From assembly GCA_023957215.1 (NCBI GenBank), contig JAMLHH010000028.1, positions 1-39,690 on the forward strand: DNA of 39,690 bases. Direction: 5' to 3'. The stretch is from Chitinophagales bacterium (GTDB lineage: Bacteria; Bacteroidota; Bacteroidia; Chitinophagales; JADIYW01). The notes under the pieces are model-generated. The model was not told where the DNA came from and did not search any database. It saw nothing but the letters and a program-made list of their open reading frames with translations. Positions 1-8,752 of this stretch are shown here, piece after piece. The first letter of the stretch is position 1, and each line of letters starts with the position of its first letter. The translations under genes were made by a program, and so were the position numbers.

Positions 1-1164
1 GTACTCATCAAAATAGAAATAGAAAGTGGAGTTAAAATAATCTTCGGTTCCCGTTCCTATAAACTGCGGCGTGAGTGAGTTGTCAATATAAATATGCTCG
101 TCACCTTCTAACCAACAAGTGATGGTATTGTCATTTTGATTGACTTCCATAACAGTTCCTACTAAGACTCCACGACCTTCAATTTTTGCCACCAAATAAT
201 CAGTAGAATCTGTTGCAGCTTTTGAATCTTTATTATAAAAAGTTTTAAAATAGCCTACTTCTCTTTTATCATATTGATGAGGCGTACTCGCCAAAAGTAA
301 AGTGAGCCGGTTTAAATCACGGTGGCTTTTGTTTTCTAATTCTATTCGAGCATTTTTCCAAAAAGGCATGGTGAAGTAATTATAATACCATCCGTTTATA
401 TTTCCGGTGGGTATCGCTTTCATGTAAGCGGCATCATTTACGCCTGTGCCAAAGAAAAGACCGATGGGTGTACTGACTGATGGCTGATTTTCTCCATCGA
501 AATAAATATGGATATACAAAGAATCCAATATCTGCCTATTGTGCTTTTTGATTGCTTTCGGAGCATCATATCTATTGTTGATTTCATTATAAGGTATGTT
601 TTGTACACTGCTTGCCGTATAGTTATGAGCTTGTTCACTTTCAGCATTCCCCACATCTATTGAATCGGTAACAACACCATCACAAACTATCCAATAATAA
701 TACTCACTCCAAGGTTCACCTTTGAGATATTGTAAACGAAGATTGACTTGTGATTTACCGACATAAGAATTTTTAGGAATATGTATTGTATCATTTTGCC
801 AATAACGATGTGCTCTATAATTACTGTTTTCCCAAATTCCAATATTACTATTATCGACATATAGACGAGCTTGCTCTATCAATTTGGTAAATTTTGTAAT
901 AGCGTGATAGGTTTTATTACTCCGTTTGACTAAAACGATTTCATCGGCATCTCCATTTATCTTCATATTAAATCGACTTGTACCTTTATGAAAAACTCCA
1001 TTGTCCTTATAAAATTTTGACCATGAGTAATCCAAATCCGGTATATTCATTTGTAATGCCTCTATTGCTTTTTGACCATTAAGAGTTATCGTTTTCTTTT
1101 GTCCGACTTGTAATGAAAAAATCAAACTGTCTTTTTGGGTTTGATTCCAATTGTCTTTCGGATA
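1..1164 (-). pseudogene. GH172 (DUF2961) family protein, C-terminal part after the in-frame stop, cut by window edge
   Basis: This is the continuation, in the same frame, of the interrupted GH172 gene, starting with YPKDNWNQTQKDSL just after the TAA. The frame is open to base 1 with no further stop, so only one lesion is visible. It carries IYFDGENQPSVSTPIGLFFGTG (around 430-505), YNYFTMPFWKNARIEL, and near the window edge EGDEHIYIDNSLTPQFIGTGTEDYF, which matches the hallmark GTGTEDYF motif of DUF2961 proteins. With the N-terminal part, the protein holds two FDGE-type segments, as in the long two-module members of the family. If translated separately, the first in-frame ATG is at 1050 (MNIPDLDY), which would lack a signal peptide. 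The true 3' end lies outside the window. Confidence 0.78.
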
Positions 1165-1767
1165 TTACCCCGCATTTAAAAATTCCTGTATCAGATCATT
1201 CTGATCAGTAGCAGGTGTCCAACTTTCAATAACTGTATCTCTCGGTAATTGTCTCGCCTGAAACTGATAATACAAACCCGGCGTATCTACCGTAATCATC
1301 AAAGATTCGGCAACAGGCATTCTTATATATGAATAATTACCGCCACTGGCTTCGTTAAACTCTTGTACCAAAGGTTTTTCAAAAGGAGGTTCTTGAGATA
1401 CAAATAATTCGTTGAACGTCTTATTAATCCTTGGTGTCGTTTCTCCATCAAAATAAAATCTAAAACGTGCATCCACATATATCGGCGGATAGGTAATCAA
1501 CCAAAACCGTTCTAATATTGCGGGTCCCATGATGTGACTAACTACATATTCTCGTCTGTTAGCTGATATTCCGGACTGTATCAAATCATAGTAATTAGGG
1601 TCTTCTGGTGTAATACAATCTATATTCAATCCGGTTTTATCATAAGAAGATTGCTGAAAGGAAATAGAATATTGATTAATAAAAGGTAACTTTTGCAACA
1701 ATGGCTGTGCAAAAGATTTCTCATACATTACAAATAAAACGAAAAGCAATAGAGTCGTGTTTCGCAT
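1165..1767 (-). pseudogene. GH172 (DUF2961) family protein, N-terminal part ending at an in-frame TAA
   Basis: This is the N-terminal part of a secreted DUF2961 / glycoside hydrolase family 172 protein; characterised members act on fructofuranosyl or arabinofuranosyl linkages. The preferred start is ATG at 1767, because it opens directly into a signal peptide (MRNTTLLLFVLFVMYEKSFA, then Q); an in-frame ATG at 1794 only adds nine residues. Family-like features are a GPAILERFW segment, YFDGETTPRI and SGGNYSYIRMP. The frame ends in ...FLNAG, then TAA at 1165-1167. The same frame then stays open for 388 codons and encodes the rest of a GH172 protein, so this is one gene cut by a nonsense codon, not a short natural protein. 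A sequencing error or stop readthrough is also possible. The native substrate is unknown. Confidence 0.8.
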
Positions 1768-1899
1768 AAAAAAGTATTTGAATTGAAAATACAAATAAAA
1801 AAGCGGCTAAAAAAACTCTTTTTCAAAAAAATGTCAAGATTATGAGCTCTGACTAAAATAAAATACTTGAAGTATATACTTTTACGAAAAAAATTCAAG

Positions 1900-3708
1900 G
1901 TGTCAGAAGTAAACAATTCAGAGCAAAAGCGAAAAAAAATATCCAAAGAATCTCTTCAATCTCTTAAAAGTTTAATGTTATACATGAAGCCTTACAAATG
2001 GTTGTTTGGCTTGGGAGTTATTACGTTGTTACTTTCTACATTGACATTCTTGTTTTTCCCTTTTCTCATTTCCATGATGGCGGATGTCGCACAAGGAAAA
2101 CCTTTTATAGTCGATAAGATGGGAATGAATTTTACCTTTAACAGTAGAAATCAATTGGCAATTTTATTATTGATTATCATTTTATTACAGGCCTTCTTTT
2201 CATTTACGAGGGTGTATATTTTCGCACAAGTCAATGAAAGAGTATTGGCAGATGTAAGAAGTGATTTATTTTCAAAATACATGACCTTGCCAATTTCTTA
2301 TTACGAAAAGAATAGAACGGGTGACTTAATAAGCCGTTTATCAACAGATATCAGCAATTTACAGGAGTTAATTTCGTTTAACTTGGCTGAGTTTGCACGG
2401 CAAGCAATCAGTTTGATTGGCGGTACGATTATTATAGCTATTATTTCACCACAGTTGACCGGAACGATTATTATTTTGGTTCCTTCTATTGTCATAGCGG
2501 CTATTTTTTTGAGTAGATATATCAAACGCATCTCCAAGAAAGTTTTAGCTGCCACGGCTGATGCAACCATCATCGCCGAAGAGACCTTTCAAAACATACA
2601 GACTGTCAAAGCTTATACCAATGAATATTATGAAAGTAAGAGATACAGAAAAGCTGTTGAGATAATCAAGAAATTAGCCATCAAAGCAGCTGTTTACAGA
2701 GGTGGCTTTATTTCTTTCATTCTTTTAGCCTTCATCGGTGCCTTGGTCTTTGTGCTTTGGCGGGCAACGGGCTTGGTAGAAGATGGCACTATCAGTATTG
2801 GTGATTTATTGGCTTACGTGGCATATACAATTTTCATAGGAGGTTCTGTAGCGGGGATGGGTGATTTGTGGAGTAAAATCGTCAACTCTTTGGGAGCGGC
2901 AGACAGAATTGTTGAAGTTTTACATCAGTTGTCCGAAACAAAAATTGAACCGATAATAAGCACTCCTACCGTTGGTCAGATAGAGTACAAAAATATCCAT
3001 TTTGCATATCCTACTCGTCCGGATATTCAAATTTTTAACAATCTGAATTTTAAAGTACCTGCCGGAAAAACAGTAGCACTCGTCGGTCATTCCGGTGCAG
3101 GAAAATCTACCATTATCCAACTCTTACTACAATACTATAAAATTCAGGGCGGAGATATTTTAATTGATGGAAGAAGTACACAAGACATGGATATTCAGGA
3201 AGTCCGTTCTAAAATTGCCATCGTTCCTCAAGAAGTTATTCTTTTTGGAGATAGTATCCGTGAAAACATTGCCTACGGAAAATTAGATGCCAACGATCAA
3301 GAAATTAAAGATGCCGCACGAAAGGCAAACTGCTTGGACTTTATCTTGCAATTTCCTGAAGGATTTGAGACCTTAGTGGGTGAACGTGGTGTCAAATTAT
3401 CAGGCGGGCAAAGACAAAGAATAGCCATCGCCAGAGCTATTCTCAAAAATCCGAGTATTTTATTATTAGACGAAGCCACAAGTGCATTAGACTCAGAATC
3501 TGAAAGACTGGTACAAGATGCTTTAGAAAAGCTGATGAAAGATAGGACATCTATCGTGATTGCTCACCGTCTGTCCACCATACGCAACGCTGATATTATT
3601 TTTGTCGTCCAAGATGGAGAAATTGTCGAACAAGGCAATCACGATGAATTAGCCACAAAGGACGACGGTGTATATTTAAACTTATTGAAGTTACAGTATC
3701 AGGTATAA
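1900..3708 (+). CDS. ABC transporter, fused permease and ATPase (ABCB/MsbA-like exporter half)
   Basis: This is an ATP-driven exporter half-transporter, expected to work as a homodimer in the inner membrane. The N-terminal half holds six hydrophobic segments of an ABC type 1 transmembrane domain (about residues 35-340). The ATPase domain follows: Walker A GHSGAGKST at about residue 396, Q-loop VPQEV, signature LSGGQRQR at about 500, Walker B ILLLDEATSALD and switch histidine in VIAHRLSTI. All catalytic motifs are intact, and the length of about 600 aa is normal. The start is uncertain: no ATG suits, so the choice is GTG at 1900 or TTG at 1867. I prefer 1900 because a promoter-like TACTTTTA lies at 1877-1884, downstream of the TTG. 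The substrate cannot be told; lipid and drug exporters share this form. The gene stands alone, divergent from the GH172 gene. Confidence 0.93.
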   Translation: MSEVNNSEQKRKKISKESLQSLKSLMLYMKPYKWLFGLGVITLLLSTLTFLFFPFLISMMADVAQGKPFIVDKMGMNFTFNSRNQLAILLLIIILLQAFFSFTRVYIFAQVNERVLADVRSDLFSKYMTLPISYYEKNRTGDLISRLSTDISNLQELISFNLAEFARQAISLIGGTIIIAIISPQLTGTIIILVPSIVIAAIFLSRYIKRISKKVLAATADATIIAEETFQNIQTVKAYTNEYYESKRYRKAVEIIKKLAIKAAVYRGGFISFILLAFIGALVFVLWRATGLVEDGTISIGDLLAYVAYTIFIGGSVAGMGDLWSKIVNSLGAADRIVEVLHQLSETKIEPIISTPTVGQIEYKNIHFAYPTRPDIQIFNNLNFKVPAGKTVALVGHSGAGKSTIIQLLLQYYKIQGGDILIDGRSTQDMDIQEVRSKIAIVPQEVILFGDSIRENIAYGKLDANDQEIKDAARKANCLDFILQFPEGFETLVGERGVKLSGGQRQRIAIARAILKNPSILLLDEATSALDSESERLVQDALEKLMKDRTSIVIAHRLSTIRNADIIFVVQDGEIVEQGNHDELATKDDGVYLNLLKLQYQV

Positions 3709-3804
3709 ACTTTCTTTGTTGAAAACTGCTGTCGGAAGTTAGCACTATATAAACTCTAACTTACAACTCTTGCTACATATCATTTATTGTGGTTTTTTAT
3801 TTTC

Positions 3805-3816
3805 CCAAACGTTTGG
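3805..3816. promoter_or_regulatory. Perfect palindrome CCAAACGTTTGG, possible repressor operator
   Basis: A 12-bp perfect palindrome lies in the gap upstream of the acyl-CoA carboxylase gene, 114 bp before its ATG. The AAACGTTT core with central CG resembles operators of LacI-family regulators. No regulator gene is adjacent, and a 12-bp palindrome can occur by chance, so the role is inferred only from form and position. Confidence 0.35.
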
Positions 3817-3929
3817 TCAAATGAAAATATTTTGTTTAAATTAGTTGATAGAAAAAAGCGATATTCAACTTTTCATTTAAACAAACAATTTTATACATTA
3901 ATATCCAATTAAATATAAAATCAGAACTC

Positions 3930-5531
3930 ATGTCAACCATCGTATCAAAAATAAATGTCAATAGTCAATCTTACAAGGACAACTACCAAAAAATGCTCAA
4001 AAAGGTAGAAGAACTTCATAAAACATTACAAAAATCGCTTTTCCAAGGTCAAGAAAAACATATTGAAAGGGCGCGTACAAAAGGCAAAATGACTGCTCGT
4101 GAAAGAATAGAAATGTTGTTAGACCCGGATTCTCCCTTTTTAGAATTGATGCCACTCGCCGGTCTTGGGGTAAAAGGTAGTTTCGGACCGTCCGGCTCTT
4201 TGGTGGCAGGTATAGGATTTATTTCGGGGAAGATGTGTCTGGTCACTTCTAATGTCGGTACGAACAAAGGCGGGGCAGTAGATATTTCTTCCTTACAAAA
4301 AGCAATGAGATTGAGTGAAATAGGCAAAGAAAACAAACTACCTACTATTAATCTTGTGGAATCAGCCGGTGCAAATCTTCCCGATCAGGCGCAAATCTTC
4401 AATATGGGTGGCAATAATTTCAAAAACATCACCCGTCATTCCAAAGCGCAAGTCCCCACGATATCTATTGTATTTGGTAACTCTACTGCCGGAGGTGCAT
4501 ATATTCCCGGCATGTCTGACTATACCATCTTTGTCAAAAACAATGCAAAAGTTTTCTTAGCAGGTCCTCCATTGGTAAAAATGGCAACCAATGAAGAAGT
4601 AGATGATGAAACATTAGGAGGTGCGGATATGCATGCAAAAGTTTCCGGAGTGGCAGATTATTTAGCCCAAGATGAAATGGATGGTTTGCGTATCGCCAGA
4701 GAATTGGTTTCTAATTTGGATTTTCCTACAAATACTATTTTACAACCGAAAGAAGTAGAAGACCCACTCTACCCTATCGATGAATTATTGGGTATTATAC
4801 AAGCAGATGTAAAAATTCCTTATGATTGTCGTGAAGTAATTGCCCGTATAGTAGACGGTTCCGAGTTTCACGAGTTTAAAAAAGAATGGGGTAAAACATT
4901 GGTCTGTGGTTTCGCACATATACACGGATTTCCTATTGCTATCATTTCTAATAATGGCGTACTTTTTAATGACTCCAGTAATAAAGGAGCGCACTTTATA
5001 CAGCTCTGTAATATGAATAATACACCTATTTTATTCTTACAAAATATTACAGGTTTTATGGTCGGAAAGGATTACGAACAAGCAGGTATGATTAAAGATG
5101 GAGCCAAAATGATTAACGCCGTCTCCAATAGTGGAGTGCCGATGTTTACCATTATGATGGGTGCATCTTATGGTGCAGGGAATTATGCAATGTGTGGCCG
5201 TGCTTACAATCCGAGGTTTCTATTCTCTTATCCCAACAGCATGATAGCCGTCATGGGGTCAGAACAATTAGCCGGTGTGATGGAAATGGTCGCTCGTGCC
5301 GGAGCGCAAAGAGCCGGAACGAATTATGACGAAAAGCAAGCTGAGCAGATGAAAGAATTTATGAAAGCTGAAATTGAAAAACAATCCAATGCATTTTTTG
5401 CTACCGGACAAGTTTGGGACGATGGTATCATCGACCCGCGGGATACTCGAAATGTCATGGGTTTAGTACTCACTTTGACCAATATGCAAGAAGTCAAAGG
5501 CACCAACGCTTGGGGAGTCTTTAGAATGTAA
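3930..5531 (+). CDS. Acyl-CoA carboxylase beta (carboxyltransferase) subunit, methylcrotonyl-CoA carboxylase-like
   Basis: This is the carboxyltransferase subunit of a biotin-dependent acyl-CoA carboxylase, which moves carboxyl from carboxybiotin to an acyl-CoA. At 533 aa it matches MCC beta length. Two crotonase-like halves are visible: the N-terminal half with ESAGANLPDQAQIF and the oxyanion segment GNSTAGGAYIPGMSDY followed by FLAGPPLVKMATNEEVDDETLGGADMH, and the C-terminal half with QNITGFMVGKDYEQAGMIKDGAKM and GASYGAGNYAMCGRAY. The GGPPLVKAATGEEV-like stretch favours the methylcrotonyl-CoA (leucine catabolism) branch over propionyl-CoA, but geranyl-CoA or other acyl-CoA specificity is not excluded. 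The biotin carboxylase/carrier partner is not next to it, so it must be encoded elsewhere. It stands alone between the ABC exporter and the convergent GH1 gene. Confidence 0.88.
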   Translation: MSTIVSKINVNSQSYKDNYQKMLKKVEELHKTLQKSLFQGQEKHIERARTKGKMTARERIEMLLDPDSPFLELMPLAGLGVKGSFGPSGSLVAGIGFISGKMCLVTSNVGTNKGGAVDISSLQKAMRLSEIGKENKLPTINLVESAGANLPDQAQIFNMGGNNFKNITRHSKAQVPTISIVFGNSTAGGAYIPGMSDYTIFVKNNAKVFLAGPPLVKMATNEEVDDETLGGADMHAKVSGVADYLAQDEMDGLRIARELVSNLDFPTNTILQPKEVEDPLYPIDELLGIIQADVKIPYDCREVIARIVDGSEFHEFKKEWGKTLVCGFAHIHGFPIAIISNNGVLFNDSSNKGAHFIQLCNMNNTPILFLQNITGFMVGKDYEQAGMIKDGAKMINAVSNSGVPMFTIMMGASYGAGNYAMCGRAYNPRFLFSYPNSMIAVMGSEQLAGVMEMVARAGAQRAGTNYDEKQAEQMKEFMKAEIEKQSNAFFATGQVWDDGIIDPRDTRNVMGLVLTLTNMQEVKGTNAWGVFRM

Positions 5532-5541
5532 ACCTTTTATT

Positions 5542-6759
5542 TTATTGATAATCCTCTGCCCATTTTTCTATTTGGGCAGCATCCACCTCAATCGTATTTG
5601 TTTTGGCAAGTTGTGAATAGTATTCACCCGCCTTTGTCATTCTGCGTTCACCGGTCTCAAAATTGACACGTACCAAACCAAATCTATATGTCAAACCAAG
5701 ATTCCACTCGTGATTATCCATTGTGGACCAATGAAAAAGCCCTCTGACATCTACACCCTCGTCCATCGCTTTTTTTATCCAATAAGCATATTCTTGTATA
5801 GCCTGAATCCGCTGATTATCATCTTCTGTACAAATCCCACTTTCCGTAATGTAAACAGGTTTATGATTCTTCTCCCAAAATCTTTTGATAAAATGATAAA
5901 ACTCTTTGGGGCGATACTCCCACATTCCATCATGTCGCCGTCCGATTTTTGCTAATTTACCGGGTTGCTCTATTTCTGTAATAGGAAAAGGTCTAAAAGG
6001 AATACGGGCGTAGTAACTCAGACCTTGAAAATCCACTTTTTCAAAATGTTTAGCACCATATTCTACAAACCAATAGTCTGCAATTTTGGCAAAAATATGT
6101 CCGGGAAAAATTTCACCTTTAAATTTGACAGTATTTTTAGAAATGCCTATCGGTGCATCAGATGATTTTTTGATAATATCATAAGCTTCATCGTGTGCAT
6201 GTCCGATTTCTTTCAGAACTTGACGAGCTTTTAACATTCTCAATTTTTTAAATGGAGGAAAACCTCCTCCTAACCATCCACTGGTGATATATACCATCGG
6301 TTCATTAAAAGTATTCCATAAGTCCACCAAATGACCAAAGGTGGCAACAGATTTCTCCACAAAATCTAACCACATTGCCCGATTACCTTTCTTTTCCCAA
6401 TTACCTGCATTTTCAAACCAAGTAGGATTGGTAAAATGATGTAAAACCATCAAAATTTTTATATCTCGACGTTTGAGTTCTTCCAAAAAGTCTAAATAAA
6501 CTTTTACTTCTTTTTGATCAAATTCCGCAAAAGGTGCTTTTTGTAATTTTGCCCAATCACAACTCATTCTATATGCCGTACCTAATTGGTCGATATACTC
6601 AATATCCTCTTCTCTGTGCAAATCATGCATAGAGCATTTATCGAAAACCGTTCCATCCAAGCTTACTAAACCTTTCCATCCGTTGTCGGAAACTGTTTCT
6701 ATCTGATAAGCCGCAGTGGATGTCCCCCATATAAAATCCTTTGGAAATTCTATCTTCAT
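5542..6759 (-). CDS. Glycoside hydrolase family 1 (beta-glucosidase-like)
   Basis: This is a retaining beta-glycosidase of family GH1. The N-terminal signature FPKDFIWGTSTAAYQIE is present. The acid/base glutamate is E153 in TFNEPM and the nucleophile is E306 in YITESG (usually ITENG). The late FHWSTMDNHEWNLGLTYRFGLVRV matches the family aglycone/glycone pocket segment (usually SL.DN.EW..GY..RFG). At 405 aa it is somewhat shorter than the usual 440-480, mostly through short loops between the strands. No signal peptide is present, so it should act in the cytoplasm on imported disaccharides or glycosides. It ends 10 bp from the convergent carboxylase gene. The exact sugar specificity cannot be read; beta-glucoside, beta-galactoside and 6-phospho forms share the fold. 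Confidence 0.9.
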   Translation of the reverse strand: MKIEFPKDFIWGTSTAAYQIETVSDNGWKGLVSLDGTVFDKCSMHDLHREEDIEYIDQLGTAYRMSCDWAKLQKAPFAEFDQKEVKVYLDFLEELKRRDIKILMVLHHFTNPTWFENAGNWEKKGNRAMWLDFVEKSVATFGHLVDLWNTFNEPMVYITSGWLGGGFPPFKKLRMLKARQVLKEIGHAHDEAYDIIKKSSDAPIGISKNTVKFKGEIFPGHIFAKIADYWFVEYGAKHFEKVDFQGLSYYARIPFRPFPITEIEQPGKLAKIGRRHDGMWEYRPKEFYHFIKRFWEKNHKPVYITESGICTEDDNQRIQAIQEYAYWIKKAMDEGVDVRGLFHWSTMDNHEWNLGLTYRFGLVRVNFETGERRMTKAGEYYSQLAKTNTIEVDAAQIEKWAEDYQ

Positions 6760-6837
6760 TGTGTCTCTTTGATATAGGTCACTAAAATAGAGATAAAAAT
6801 AAGATTTACCATTTAGACCGTCATTTTTGGATATTTG

Positions 6838-8616
6838 TCAAATACTATTTAAAAACCTATCTGCAATTCCACTTCCTCTTTTGACTCTTTTTTCACAACA
6901 AACTTTTACCACTTCATTTTTCCCTATCACCGTTACCTTTTCTTTAGCACGTGTGACCGCAGTATATAAAAGTTCTCTTGTCAAAATCGGAAGCTCTTTT
7001 TTTTGAGGTAAAACGACCAAAACTTTATCAAACTCCGAACCTTGGCTTTTGTGTATAGTCATGGCAAAAACAGTATCTACACTGTCTAAAGAAGAAGCCG
7101 AAACAGATTTAATTCCATCATCATCACTTTCAAACCAAGCTCTTTTCACACCGTTTTCAAAACGAATAAGACCAATATCTCCATTGAATAAACCCAATTC
7201 GTAATTGTTTTTATTGACAATAACCGGTCGATGTTCATAGTATTCGGAATCAATTTTCAATAGTCCGTTATCTTTCAAAATATCTTGAACTTTTTTATTC
7301 CATTCATGGACTCCTTCTGCTCCTTCCCTGATTGCACAAAGTATTCTAAGTTTTTTAAACTTTTGAAGTGCCTTAAAAATATTTTCTTCCTTTATATACT
7401 CTCGATAAGCTAAAGCAATTTCTTTCAACTTTTCGGTCGAAAATGCTTCAACTAACACAACTTGATCATCACTACTTTTATAAAATTCTTCGACCTTTTG
7501 AATATCATTTTCAATTATCGCCATACTCAATTTCCCGATACCCCCATCACTTGTAAAGCGGAAACTGTCTTTGAGTTCTATGATGTGTTCAAAAAGAAGA
7601 TTGTCTGCCGTAGAAATATTTTCCTCTTGTAAAAAGATTTGCCCTTTTGGTATCAGTCGATTGATAAAACCGGCTCTATTTTGACTGAATAGATTTAACG
7701 GTCTATTGACAGTACACAAATCGCCAAACAGGCTGCCTGTCTCCACAGAAGAAAGTTGATTTCTATCTCCAAGTAAAATAATCTTTGAATCATCTGATAC
7801 TGCCCGTATCAACTTAGAAAAAAGAGCCACATCTAACATGGAAGATTCATCCACAATAATCAAATCATAAGGCAAAAAATTCTTCTCATTGTGCTTGAAA
7901 TAAATACTGTCTTTCTGTGTCCCCAAAAGCCGATGAAGGGTATGTGGTTCTATTTTCTCAAATTTTTCTCTAATATTTTCATCTATCTGAAACGAACTTT
8001 TCTCTAATTGATTTCTCAGAGATTCTGACATTCGCGTTGCAGCTTTTCCGGTCGGTGCAGCGAGCGCCACTTTCATATCGGAATTTATCTTGAAAAGTAA
8101 AGTCAAAATCAAGGCTACAGTTGTCGTTTTTCCTGTTCCGGGACCACCCGTGATAATAGTAAATTGATGAAGAACGGCAGAAATAGCTGCTACCAATTGC
8201 CAATCTACTTTGGTCGGATTTTCTCTTTGAAACGGATTTTTAATAAAACCATTTAAGCCCAACAACTGATTTTCGTAGAACTGACGTTTATCTTTTTCTT
8301 GAGATATCAAACTACTTATTTTCTCAAAAACAGAGTTTTCATAGTTGAAATATCTTTGCAGATAGAGTTTGTTGTTTAATAAAACGAAAGGCTGATAAGT
8401 GACCTTATCTTTCGCTATCAATTGATTTGCCTGTAAAATATCTTTAGATTGAATTTGAGAATATTCATCTTTCAATTCTTGCTGAAAATCTTCATTCAAG
8501 TCCAAACAGATTTGTCCTTCATCCAATCTTTTAGATAAAAGATACAAATAAGGCTCTAAGTTTTTGTCATCAAAATAAGCTGCAAACTGCTTGTGTACAT
8601 TGGGTTGGTATGCCAT
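6838..8616 (-). CDS. recD: Exodeoxyribonuclease V subunit alpha (RecD-like 5'-3' helicase)
   Basis: This is a superfamily 1B helicase of the RecD group, the fast 5'-3' motor of RecBCD in double-strand break repair. An N-terminal RecD-type domain (about residues 1-135) precedes Walker A GGPGTGKTTT (about 157-166). Further motifs are Walker B IIVDESSMLDV, motif III LLGDRNQLSSVETGSLFGDL, the UvrD-like C-terminal motif AMTIHKSQGSEFDKVLVVLP, and motif VI LLYTAVTRAKEKVTVIG. At 592 aa the length fits RecD of RecBCD and is well below the 700-800 aa of stand-alone RecD2. No recB or recC is adjacent, so partners must be elsewhere or absent. The ATG is at 8616 (MAYQPNVHKQ). Confidence 0.92.
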   Translation of the reverse strand: MAYQPNVHKQFAAYFDDKNLEPYLYLLSKRLDEGQICLDLNEDFQQELKDEYSQIQSKDILQANQLIAKDKVTYQPFVLLNNKLYLQRYFNYENSVFEKISSLISQEKDKRQFYENQLLGLNGFIKNPFQRENPTKVDWQLVAAISAVLHQFTIITGGPGTGKTTTVALILTLLFKINSDMKVALAAPTGKAATRMSESLRNQLEKSSFQIDENIREKFEKIEPHTLHRLLGTQKDSIYFKHNEKNFLPYDLIIVDESSMLDVALFSKLIRAVSDDSKIILLGDRNQLSSVETGSLFGDLCTVNRPLNLFSQNRAGFINRLIPKGQIFLQEENISTADNLLFEHIIELKDSFRFTSDGGIGKLSMAIIENDIQKVEEFYKSSDDQVVLVEAFSTEKLKEIALAYREYIKEENIFKALQKFKKLRILCAIREGAEGVHEWNKKVQDILKDNGLLKIDSEYYEHRPVIVNKNNYELGLFNGDIGLIRFENGVKRAWFESDDDGIKSVSASSLDSVDTVFAMTIHKSQGSEFDKVLVVLPQKKELPILTRELLYTAVTRAKEKVTVIGKNEVVKVCCEKRVKRGSGIADRFLNSI

Positions 8617-8752
8617 TTCAAAAAAAATCTGTTTAAATATTCTCTCAATTTTATTTTATAGAATAGTGATAAAGTTAATTGCCAAAGCAAACACCTGTTT
8701 TAAATAATATATCAGTCTTAATTATCATTCGTAATTTGTACTTCATATTTTT

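Noticed and set aside
438..656. Short minus-strand open frame with a Met start
   Set aside because: It overlaps, in another frame, the GH172 C-terminal coding sequence, which has clear family motifs; it is a shadow.
3736..3762. Inverted repeat AAGTTAG/CTAACTT after the ABC exporter gene
   Set aside because: Seven-base AT-rich arms, 13-base loop and no T-run following; too weak to call a terminator.
6838..8616. RecD-like helicase as part of a defence system or mobile element
   Set aside because: Length and motifs match ordinary RecD and the neighbours are housekeeping or metabolic genes; no nuclease or defence partner is adjacent.
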